Shown in pieces: positions 24,470 to 33,000 of a DNA stretch of 64,000 nucleotides. The notes under the pieces are model-generated. The model made no database searches, was not told where the DNA came from, and saw nothing but the letters and a program-made list of their open reading frames with translations. Both the position numbers and the translations under genes were made by a program. The DNA comes from Perkinsus olseni (Eukaryota; Perkinsozoa; Perkinsida; Perkinsidae). Within the stretch, counting starts at the first letter, position 1. Each line of letters starts with the position of its first letter. The stretch is taken from the NCBI GenBank assembly GCA_013115135.1, contig JABANP010000226.1:1-64000 (forward strand), in the 5' to 3' direction.

Positions 24470-24575
24470 TACAGAATCACGGTAATACAGCCAAATTAGT
24501 TATTTATCATTCAAGGATATCCGACTGAAGAGAATATTTCGAATCGATCGAATGCCTTGCAACCTCACTCAACAA

Positions 24576-24648
24576 TACCCTACCCGAGGATCGAACTCGG
24601 AATCTCCACCTTAGGAGGGTGGCGCCTTATCCATTGGGCCAGCAGGGC
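24576..24648 (-). tRNA. tRNA-Arg(CCU), unit 2
   Basis: Consensus copy: acceptor GCCCTGC paired with GTAGGGT, anticodon stem CCACC/GGTGG around CTCCTAA, T-arm CCGAG TTCGATC CTCGG. Confidence 0.93.
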
Positions 24649-24758
24649 TTCAAACGTACATCGCTATCTACTTACAAGTAGGGACCTGCTTATCTGTGCT
24701 GAGACTTTCCATGTGGCCCACTCCCATCCGTCAGTGGCAGCGCTCCATGATCGAAGTA

Positions 24759-24830
24759 AGGGCGCGCCCGGATTTGAACCGAGGACCTGCTGATCTGCAG
24801 TCAGCCGCTCTACCACTGAGCTACACACCC
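24759..24830 (-). tRNA. tRNA-Cys(GCA), unit 2
   Basis: Consensus copy: acceptor GGGTGTG paired with CGCGCCC, anticodon stem GCTGA/TCAGC around CTGCAGA, T-arm CTCGG TTCAAAT CCGGG, discriminator U. Confidence 0.94.
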
Positions 24831-24936
24831 TACAAAATCACCGTAATATAGCCAAATTAGTTATTTATCATTCGAGGATATCCGACTGAAGAGAATATTT
24901 CGAATCGATCGAATGCCTTGCAACCTCACTCAACAA

Positions 24937-25009
24937 TACCCTACCCGAGGATCGAACTCGGAATCTCCACCTTAGGAGGGTGGCGCCTTATCCATTGGGC
25001 CAGCAGGGC
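24937..25009 (-). tRNA. tRNA-Arg(CCU), unit 3
   Basis: Same sequence and fold as the unit 2 consensus copy. Confidence 0.93.
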
Positions 25010-25118
25010 TTCAAACGCACATCGCTATCTACTTACAAGTAGGGACCTGCTTATCTGTGCTGAGACTTTCATGTGGCCCACTCCCATCCGTCAGTGGCAG
25101 CGCTCCATGATCGAAGTA

Positions 25119-25190
25119 AGGGCGCGCCCGGATTTGAACCGAGGACCTGCTGATCTGCAGTCAGCCGCTCTACCACTGAGCTACACACCC
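25119..25190 (-). tRNA. tRNA-Cys(GCA), unit 3
   Basis: Same sequence and fold as the unit 2 consensus copy. Confidence 0.94.
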
Positions 25191-25296
25191 TACAGAATCA
25201 CCGTAATATAGCCAAATTAGTTATTTATCATTCGAGGATATCCGACTGAAGAGAATATTTCGAATCGATCGAATGCCTTGCAACCTCACTCAACAA

Positions 25297-25369
25297 TACC
25301 CTACCCGAGGATCGAACTCGGAATCTCCACCTTAGGAGGGTGGCGCCTTATCCATTGGGCCAGCAGGGC
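25297..25369 (-). tRNA. tRNA-Arg(CCU), unit 4
   Basis: Same sequence and fold as the unit 2 consensus copy. Confidence 0.93.
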
Positions 25370-25477
25370 TTCAAACGTACATCGCTATCTACTTAGAAAT
25401 AGGGACCTGCTTATCTGTGATGGGTTTCCATGTGGCCCACTCCCATCCCTCAGTGGCAGCGCTCCACGATCGAAGTA

Positions 25478-25549
25478 AGAGCGCGCCCGGATTTGAACCG
25501 AGGACCTGCTGATTTGCAGTCAGCCTCTCTACCACTGAGCTACACACCC
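25478..25549 (-). tRNA. tRNA-Cys(GCA), unit 4, variant
   Basis: Anticodon GCA is kept, but there are three substitutions: one in the 3' acceptor strand, one 3' of the anticodon and one at the D-stem/anticodon-stem boundary. Confidence 0.85.
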
Positions 25550-25655
25550 TACAAAATCACCGTAATATAGCCAAACTAGTTATTTATCATTCAAGGATAT
25601 CCGACTGAAGAGAATGTTTCGAATCGATCGAATGCCTTGCAACCTCACTCAACAA

Positions 25656-25728
25656 TACCCTACCCGAGGATCGAACTCGGAATCTCCACCTTAGGAGGGT
25701 GGCGCCTTATCCATTGGGCCAGCAGGGC
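25656..25728 (-). tRNA. tRNA-Arg(CCU), unit 5
   Basis: Same sequence and fold as the unit 2 consensus copy. Confidence 0.93.
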
Positions 25729-25837
25729 TTCAAACGTACATCGCTATCTACTTACAAGTAGGGACCTGCTTATCTGTGCTGAGACTTTCATGTGGCCCAC
25801 TCCCATCCGTCAGTGGCAGCGCTCCACGATCGAAGTA

Positions 25838-25909
25838 AGGGCGCGCCCGGATTTGAACCGAGGACCTGCTGATCTGCAGTCAGCCGCTCTACCACTGAGC
25901 TACACACCC
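25838..25909 (-). tRNA. tRNA-Cys(GCA), unit 5
   Basis: Same sequence and fold as the unit 2 consensus copy. Confidence 0.94.
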
Positions 25910-26015
25910 TACACAATCACCGTAATATAGCCAAATTAGTTATTTATCATTCAAGGATATCCGACTGAAGAGAATATTTCGAATCGATCGAATGCCTTGC
26001 AACCTCACTCAACAA

Positions 26016-26088
26016 TACCCTACCCGAGGATCGAACTCGGAATCTCCACCTTAGGAGGGTGGCGCCTTATCCATTGGGCCAGCAGGGC
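26016..26088 (-). tRNA. tRNA-Arg(CCU), unit 6
   Basis: Same sequence and fold as the unit 2 consensus copy. Confidence 0.93.
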
Positions 26089-26197
26089 TTCAAACGCACA
26101 TCGCTATCTACTTACAAGTAGGGACCTGCTTATCTGTGCTGAGACTTCCATGTGGCCCACTCCCATCCGTCAGTGGCAGCGCTCCATGATCGAAGTA

Positions 26198-26269
26198 AGG
26201 GCGCGCCCGGATTTGAACCGAGGACCTGCTGATCTGCAGTCAGCCGCTCTACCACTGAGCTACACACCC
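26198..26269 (-). tRNA. tRNA-Cys(GCA), unit 6
   Basis: Same sequence and fold as the unit 2 consensus copy. Confidence 0.94.
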
Positions 26270-26375
26270 TACAGAATCACCGTAATATAGCCAAATTAGT
26301 TATTTATCATTCAAGGATATCCGACTGAAGAGAATATTTTGAATCGATCGAATGCCTTGCAACCTCACTCAACAA

Positions 26376-26448
26376 TACCCTACCCGAGGATCGAACTCGG
26401 AATCTCCACCTTAGGAGGGTGGCGCCTTATCCATTGGGCCAGCAGGGC
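26376..26448 (-). tRNA. tRNA-Arg(CCU), unit 7
   Basis: Same tRNA sequence as the consensus. The spacer on its 5' side belongs to a diverged spacer class shared with unit 9. Confidence 0.93.
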
Positions 26449-26558
26449 TTCAAACGCACATCGCCATCCACTTCGGAATAGGGACCTGCTTATCTGAGCA
26501 TGGAACTTCCATGTAGCCCACACCCATCTCTCTGTAACAGCGCTCCGTGATTGAGGTA

Positions 26559-26630
26559 AGGGCGCGCCCGGATTTGAACCGAGGACCTGCTGATCTGCAG
26601 TCAGCCGCTCTACCACTGAGCTACACACCC
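26559..26630 (-). tRNA. tRNA-Cys(GCA), unit 7
   Basis: tRNA sequence as consensus; flanking spacers are diverged. Confidence 0.93.
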
Positions 26631-26832
26631 TACAGAAGCCAGTTAATGTAGCCATTTAGTTATTTAACATTCAAGGGTATCCGACTGAAGAGAATATTTC
26701 GTATCGATCGAATGCCTTGCAACCACACTCAACCATCGCTATCCAATTCGAAATAGGGACCTGCTGAACTGTGCTGGGACTTCCATGTGGCCCACACCCA
26801 TCCCTCTGTGACAGCGCTCCATGATTAAAGTA

Positions 26833-26904
26833 AGGGCGCGCCCGGATTTGAACCGAGGACCTGCTGATCTGCAGTCAACCGCTCTACCACTGAGCTACAC
26901 ACCC
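26833..26904 (-). tRNA. tRNA-Cys(GCA), unit 8, no Arg partner
   Basis: Intact anticodon GCA; one anticodon-stem change gives a G-U pair. The Arg gene of this unit is missing through a deletion of about 86 bp. Confidence 0.9.
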
Positions 26905-27010
26905 TGCAGAATCACCGTAATATAGCCAAATTAGTTATTTATCATTCAAGGATATCCGACTGAAGAGAATATTTTGAATCGATCGAATGCCTTGCAACCT
27001 CACTCAACAA

Positions 27011-27083
27011 TACCCTACCCGAGGATCGAACTCGGAATCTCCACCTTAGGAGGGTGGCGCCTTATCCATTGGGCCAGCAGGGC
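27011..27083 (-). tRNA. tRNA-Arg(CCU), unit 9
   Basis: Same tRNA sequence as the consensus copy, with the unit 7-like spacer. Confidence 0.93.
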
Positions 27084-27193
27084 TTCAAACGCACATCGCC
27101 ATCCACTTCGGAATAGGGACCTGCTTATCTGAGCATGGAACTTCCATGTAGCCCACACCCATCTCTCTGTAACAGCGCTCCGTGATTGAGGTA

Positions 27194-27265
27194 AGGGCGC
27201 GCCCGGATTTGAATCGAGGGCCTGCTGATCTGCAGTTAGCCGCTCTACCACTGAGCTACACACCC
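27194..27265 (-). tRNA. tRNA-Cys(GCA), unit 9, diverged
   Basis: Anticodon GCA is kept, but one anticodon-stem pair is mismatched and the T-arm and variable region have substitutions. Function is uncertain. Confidence 0.7.
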
Positions 27266-27370
27266 CACAAAAGCCCTTTAATGTAGCCATTCAGTTATTT
27301 AACATTCAAAGATATCCGACTGAAGAGAATATTTCGAATCGATCGAATGCCTAGCAACCACACTCAACAA

Positions 27371-27443
27371 TACCCTACCCGAGGATCGAACTCGGAATCT
27401 CCACCTTAGGAGGGTGGCGCCTTATCCATTGGGCCAGCAGGGC
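27371..27443 (-). tRNA. tRNA-Arg(CCU), unit 10
   Basis: Same sequence and fold as the unit 2 consensus copy. Confidence 0.93.
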
Positions 27444-27552
27444 TTCAAACGCACATCGCTATCTACTTACAAGTAGGGACCTGCTTATCTGTGCTGAGAC
27501 TTCCATGTGGCCCACTCCCATCCGTCAGTGGCAGCGCTCCATGATCGAAGTA

Positions 27553-27624
27553 AGGGCGCGCCCGGATTTGAACCGAGGACCTGCTGATCTGCAGTCAGCC
27601 GCTCTACCACTGAGCTACACACCC
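27553..27624 (-). tRNA. tRNA-Cys(GCA), unit 10
   Basis: Same sequence and fold as the unit 2 consensus copy. Confidence 0.94.
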
Positions 27625-27730
27625 TACAGAATCACCGTAATATAGCCAAATTAGTTATTTATCATTCAAGGATATCCGACTGAAGAGAATATTTCGAATC
27701 GATCGAATGCCTTGCAACCTCACTCAACAA

Positions 27731-27800
27731 TACCCTACCCGAGGATCGAACTCGGAATCTCCACTGGAGGGTGGCGCCTTATCCATTGGGCCAACAGGGC
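27731..27800 (-). pseudogene. tRNA-Arg relic, unit 11, anticodon region damaged
   Basis: Three bases are lost in the anticodon stem-loop (plus strand reads CCACTGGAGGGTGG instead of CCACCTTAGGAGGGTGG), which destroys the loop, and the acceptor start is changed as well. Confidence 0.85.
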
Positions 27801-27911
27801 TTCAAACGCACATCGCTATCCACTTCGAAATAGGGACCTGCTTATCTGTGCTGGAGACTTTCCATGTGGCCCACTCCCATCCCTCAGTGGCAGCGCTCCG
27901 TGATCGAAGTA

Positions 27912-27983
27912 AGGGCGCGCCCGGATTTGAACCGAGGACCTGCTGATCTGCAGTCAGCCGCTCTACCACTGAGCTACACACCC
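27912..27983 (-). tRNA. tRNA-Cys(GCA), unit 11
   Basis: Same sequence and fold as the consensus, despite the broken Arg partner. Confidence 0.93.
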
Positions 27984-28090
27984 TACAAAATCACCGTAAT
28001 ATAGCCAAATTAGTTATTTATCATTCAAGGGATATCCGACTGAAGAGAATATTTCGAATCGATCGAATGCCTTGCAACCTCACTCAACAA

Positions 28091-28163
28091 TACCCTACCC
28101 GAGAATCGAACTCGGGATCTCCACCTTAGGAGGGTGGCGCCTTATCCATTGGGCCAGCAGGGC
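28091..28163 (-). tRNA. tRNA-Arg(CCU), unit 12
   Basis: Intact cloverleaf; two substitutions in the T-loop and the variable region relative to consensus. Confidence 0.88.
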
Positions 28164-28272
28164 TTCAAATGCACATTGCTATCTACTTAGAAGTAGGGAC
28201 CTGCTTATCTGTGCTGAGACTTCCATGTGGCCCACTCCCATCCGTCAGTGGCAGCGCTCCATGATCGAAGTA

Positions 28273-28344
28273 AGGGCGCGCCCGGATTTGAACCGAGGAC
28301 CTGCTGATCTGCAGTCAGCCGCTCTACCACTGAGCTACACACCC
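28273..28344 (-). tRNA. tRNA-Cys(GCA), unit 12
   Basis: Same sequence and fold as the unit 2 consensus copy. Confidence 0.94.
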
Positions 28345-28450
28345 TACAGAATCACCGTAATATGGCCAAATTAGTTATTTATCATTCAAGGATATCCGAC
28401 TGAAGAGAATATTTTGAATCGATCGAATGCCTTGCAACCTCACTCAACAA

Positions 28451-28524
28451 TACCCTACCCGAGGATCGAACTCGGAATCTCCGACCTTAGGAGGGTGGCG
28501 CCTTATCCATTGGGCCAGCAGGGC
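28451..28524 (-). tRNA. tRNA-Arg(CCU), unit 13, one extra base
   Basis: An additional base in the 3' strand of the anticodon stem creates a bulge. The copy may be impaired, or the base may be a sequence error. Confidence 0.65.
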
Positions 28525-28634
28525 TTCAAACGTACATCGCTATCTACTTAGAAATAGGGACCTGCTTATCTGTGCTGGAGACTTCCATGTGGCCCACTCC
28601 CATCCCTCAGTGGCAGCGCTCCGTGATCGAAGTA

Positions 28635-28706
28635 AGGGCGCGCCCGGATTTGAACCGAGGACCTGCTGATCTGCAGTCAGCCGCTCTACCACTGAGCTAC
28701 ACACCC
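28635..28706 (-). tRNA. tRNA-Cys(GCA), unit 13
   Basis: Same sequence and fold as the unit 2 consensus copy. Confidence 0.94.
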
Positions 28707-28812
28707 TACAGAATCACCGTAATATAGCCAAATTAGTTATTTATCATTCAAGGATATCCGACTGGAGAGAATATTTCGAATCGATCGAATGCCTTGCAAC
28801 CTCACTCAACAA

Positions 28813-28885
28813 TACCCTACCCGAGGATCGAACTCGGAATCTCCACCTTAGGAGGGTGGCGCCTTATCCATTGGGCCAGCAGGGC
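28813..28885 (-). tRNA. tRNA-Arg(CCU), unit 14
   Basis: Same sequence and fold as the unit 2 consensus copy. Confidence 0.93.
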
Positions 28886-28993
28886 TTCAAACGCACATCG
28901 CTATCTACTTACAAGTAGGGACCTGCTTATCTGTGCTGGGTTTCCATGTGGCCCACTCCCATCCCTCAGTGGCAGCGCTCCATGATCGAAGTA

Positions 28994-29065
28994 AGGGCGC
29001 GCCCGGATTTGAACCGAGGACCTGCTGATCTGCAGTCAGCCGCTCTACCACTGAGCTACACACCC
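28994..29065 (-). tRNA. tRNA-Cys(GCA), unit 14
   Basis: Same sequence and fold as the unit 2 consensus copy. Confidence 0.94.
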
Positions 29066-29268
29066 TACAGAATCACCGTAATATGGCCAAATTAGTTATT
29101 TATCATTCAAGGATATCCGACTGAAGAGAATATTTCGAATCGATCGAATGCCTTGCAACCACACTCAACCATCGCTATCTACTTCGAAATAGGGACCTGC
29201 TTATCTGTGCTGGGACTTCCATGTGGCCCACTCCCATCCCTCAGTGGCAGCGCTCCATGATCGAAGTA

Positions 29269-29340
29269 AGGGCGCGCCCGGATTTGAACCGAGGACCTGC
29301 TGATCTGTAGTCAGCCGCTCTACCACTGAGCTACACACCC
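29269..29340 (-). tRNA. tRNA-Cys with anticodon ACA, unit 15, no Arg partner
   Basis: Identical to consensus except for the first anticodon base: loop CTACAGA instead of CTGCAGA. It would still read a Cys codon (UGU). The unit lacks its Arg gene through the same type of deletion as unit 8. Confidence 0.85.
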
Positions 29341-29446
29341 TACACAATCACCGTAATATAGCCAAATTAGTTATTTATCATTCAAGGATATCCGACTGAA
29401 GAGAATATTTCGAATCGATCGAATGCCTTGCAACCTCACTCAACAA

Positions 29447-29519
29447 TACCCTACCCGAGGATCGAACTCGGAATCTCCACCTTAGGAGAGTGGCGCCTTA
29501 TCCTTTGGGCCAGCAGGGC
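29447..29519 (-). tRNA. tRNA-Arg(CCU), unit 16, edge copy
   Basis: Anticodon loop is kept, but one anticodon-stem pair is lost and the D-loop has a substitution. It may be decaying. Confidence 0.6.
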
Positions 29520-29628
29520 TTCAAACGCACATCGCCATCCACTTCGGAATAGGGACCTGCTTATCTGTGCTGGAACTTCCATGTGGCCCACTCCCATCCC
29601 TCAGTGGCGGAGCGCCATGATCGAAGTA

Positions 29629-29700
29629 AGGGCGCGCCCGGATTTATACCGAGGCCCTGCTAATCTGCAGTCAGCCGCCCTACCGCTGAGCTACACACAA
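29629..29700 (-). pseudogene. tRNA-Cys relic, unit 16, edge copy
   Basis: The T-loop (TTATACC on the plus strand instead of TTGAACC), D-stem and 5' acceptor strand (now TTGTGTG) are all altered, so the fold and B box are damaged. Confidence 0.8.
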
Positions 29701-29715
29701 AACAGAAGAGCTGTA

Positions 29716-30084
29716 ACGTAGCCCATCCGTTTACTCAACAACAAGCCAATAACCGATGCGCATTCCTCTGGCAGTGAATGATGTGACAGGGACCCCAAAC
29801 GCTTGTCTCAACGTTGCGAACCTGCCTCATAGATCGCTCACTGGCGGATTACTCTGGCGTACCTCAATAGGAGAGAGGACTTCAGAGGCTTCGAGTCTAG
29901 TGAAGCTGATGTGAGTGCTACAATCGTCCAGGAGCATTTTCATGAGGTCAATTGGTTCTTTTTATCACTACCATTAACGCGGAAGCGAGAGTGCAACAGA
30001 CAGTAAGCATCAAGTAGAGCATGCTATGGCGAATCTGGTAAACCTTCCGCAATATTATCAAAGATTATTAACGCACGACAACAA
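29716..30084. other. spacer between tRNA array and cyclase gene
   Basis: No gene or repeat recognised. Confidence 0.4.
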
Positions 30085-33000
30085 TCACGGAAGATCCCGC
30101 GCGCCACTCCACCCCTCCGGCGCCTTCCTTATCATACCGGTCCATGTGCCTGAAAGTGCCATAGCGCGCATTCTTTGTGTGTTCGATTCGGCTTACCTCT
30201 TCAAGGACGCACTGGGGCCGTCCACATATCCTTCAGAGGCGAGAAGTTTCTCACTCACGCTAAGCATCGAGTATGCAATCTCCCACTCGCCGGCTTCATA
30301 GTTCCTGAATAGACGAGAGTCGCCGAGGAGGCCCACTGATGAGCCCTACCGGAAGCCCGTATCGAATTTATCGAAGAACTCTTTAGTGAAAACTTTCCGC
30401 ATTTCAATAAGGTCCTCGTCGTGGTCGAACAAGTCAGCAACTCGGTATGTCGAGGCCAGCTTGTTAGCCTTGCGCGCAGCTCGCTCCTGCCGAGCCCGGG
30501 CCCTAGAAAGGTGTCCGAATCGTAAAATCGCTGATTTTAAATCAGCCGCGACTCGAACCTCACCGTTGAGCACTGGGCCCTCCGCGTCGGTCGGCGTTTG
30601 ACTTCCGAGCTGAGGACAAGATCATGTGCCGATGCCGAACGCAATATCCTCTCTTACGTGTGCTCTCAACTATCGCGAGATCCTCGTAGACAATGTCGAC
30701 GGTATAGAGGCCCATCTTAGCGCCGTTGATCATGACCCGGTCTATGATGCGGCAATGCCTGACGAGGGTGATGACGTGCTGACTGCGACTGTTGTGTTAC
30801 TTGCGCATGTCCTCGTTGCAGGATTCGACCATCGGACCCGATAGGAGCATGCAGACCTGAAAGACGGCTCAGTCGTTTGAGTAGAAGACGTCACATCCTC
30901 TCGTTCGTGCGATCAACATACTGGAGAGTAAAGCTCGGCTTCTACAGGTGCAAAAACGGTATAGCGGTAGAAAGCGAGAAGACAGGTTCTAAGTATGAGA
31001 CACGTCCCTATGCCTGGGTTCGAACTGAGCACCTATCGCTTAACGGTCAGCCGCTTATCCAGCTAGACTGAAAAGACTGTTTAGCCGCAAAAGAACTTAC
31101 CCCATATTCTTTAGTAGCGCCTTCGAGCGAACCTGCTAAGTTCACGTTGGGCGACAGATAGCTGGCGTCGATCTTGAACTCTGAGCCGATGGCTCCTTCA
31201 ATTGCCCAACCACAATGCATCCCAAATCCCATCCGGACCCTGAAGACCGATTATAGATAAGATGTTAATAAGAAACTAAATTGACTTTAATGATAGAAGA
31301 CGTCATCAGATTGTCTGATACCATCACATACGATTTCCCTACTAGCGGCTTCCTTGGCTACGCCATCGCTAATTATGAGCCCACCTGTAGTTCTCAAGGC
31401 GCGCCTGCAGGCTAGGATGCTTTCTGTACTCGTACAGCACAGGACTCTTGTTAACTGCCGCGACGACCTGAGGAGGGAGCAGAGTCGTGCAAGGAAATGA
31501 ATCCATTCGCACGAGACAATACCAAATCTTTCTGAAATTTGCCTGTTACCCGTTCCCATGAGAGCTCGGAGGTGCTCTCTTCCCTACCTTAACGAAGGAC
31601 ATAATAGCCATATCGCACATCTTCTTCCGCTGCTCGGGGTTGTCCTCGGGTAAACGCCAGACGAGCTGCAAGAGCGCCTCCACAGCTCAGAAGAGGGAAC
31701 TGCTGCGAATTACCAGGAAAGCGTCTCCGATGTTCTTGTTAGCCGCTCCATGGAATTCATCGACAATCCCGTGGACAATCTGGCCGATCTAAGGTCGAAG
31801 CATGCTCTACTCGGAATGCCGCATCGATCAGCATCTTACTTGGTTAACAAACACCATCACCTTGTCATTCAGAACTTCAGTCGCGTCCGTGAAGTTACGT
31901 ATGTCGCAGAAGCCGAAGACTGCCTCGACCTTACGCCCCGGTATCATAGCGTTCACGCCCCGCCGAACGCTCGGCACCCTGTAAGAATAACAATCGATCG
32001 CCCGCATCAACTGGCCATCATTCTCCTTTCTTTCTTCAACAGTGTAAGAAAAATCCGCACAGATTACCCTCATTAGGGACTGCTGCCGCCGAGAACATGA
32101 TCAACAGTTTTTTCCGAATCAAGGAATCGTGATCGTCGAAAAAATCGATGAAGATAATACGCTCTGTACCTGCATATTTTTGCCGATGATTTCCGCGCCC
32201 GCCTCGCCGAAACCCAGGGCGAGAAGGCTGCCAATCTTGATGATGGTCTTCTCGAGCATGACAGTCTCGAGTGGCCTACAGGGAAGCAAAACTGCGATGC
32301 ACCAACTCAGCTCCTGCTGCTCACTCGTGGCCGCCAACAGTTAATTGCGTCCTCTGGAACTGATAGAAAAACCAGAAAATTGCATTCCGAACGACGCGGC
32401 CTGTCCCTCACTGTGATGATATCCCAAAGTTTCGATAGACCAGTCCTCGCCTGCCGAGCCGCTTCCTTCGCTCGGGCTGTCTCTTCTCTCCTGAACTCCT
32501 CGTCACCTAACCCACAGGACGTTCAGCGACAAAGCCCACCCAGAGGTCTTACCCAGCATGGTAGCCATCAGAGGGTTGTCTCTGATTCGCGTCAACTTGA
32601 CCATCATGCGCTCGATCGGACCCAAGACGAGCACCTAGAAAACGACACACCAGCAATTCGAGTGGCCGGTTGTACATGATACGACGGGTGAAAGCTTAGT
32701 AACACCTCCTAGCAACGTCATGATGCTTTTTATGAATACTATTTTAATTGTAATGCGCTGACGACCTCAAGGTTTTCAGGTCCTCAAGGGCCATCACACG
32801 CGCCAAGACCGTGCGCCGGAGATCTCACAATCGGCGATAGAGTTCGCCTCATAATAACGAGCTAGGGACCAGGCTATTACGCTACAGTATACTACCGAAC
32901 CATATCAAGACGGTCGGTGCTAAGCAAGCCAGCAGATTCGTGGATATTCTGAGCAGCTCACGTTAGCATCTCTCGCGAAGAACAGAGCGCCAACGCCAAG

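Larger units (their letters stand above)
24168..29715 (-). repeat. tandem array of about 16 tRNA-Cys/tRNA-Arg units
   Basis: Units repeat every 359-362 bp with very high similarity, including the spacers (for example AATCGATCGAATGCCTTGCA and GGATATCCGACTGAAGAGAA). In transcription order on the minus strand each unit is tRNA-Cys(GCA), about 109-112 bp spacer, tRNA-Arg(CCU), about 106-109 bp spacer. Two units (with tRNA-Cys at 26833 and 29269) are about 86 bp shorter and lack the Arg gene. Outer copies are more diverged than inner ones. I find no run of four T after either gene in the minus direction. Long plus-strand frames across the array are read-through of the repeat, not proteins. Confidence 0.95.

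Noticed and set aside
24168..29715. CRISPR-like array
   Set aside because: Regular repeats, but units are long, contain tRNA genes, have no variable spacers, and the genome is eukaryotic.
24197..29721. Repeated 60-100-residue plus-strand and minus-strand open frames across the 24-30 kb repeats
   Set aside because: They recur with the tRNA unit and are translations of tRNA genes and spacers.
31005..31070. Possible tRNA-Asn(GUU) on the minus strand in a cyclase intron
   Set aside because: Anticodon and T stems fail to pair; treated as a remnant.
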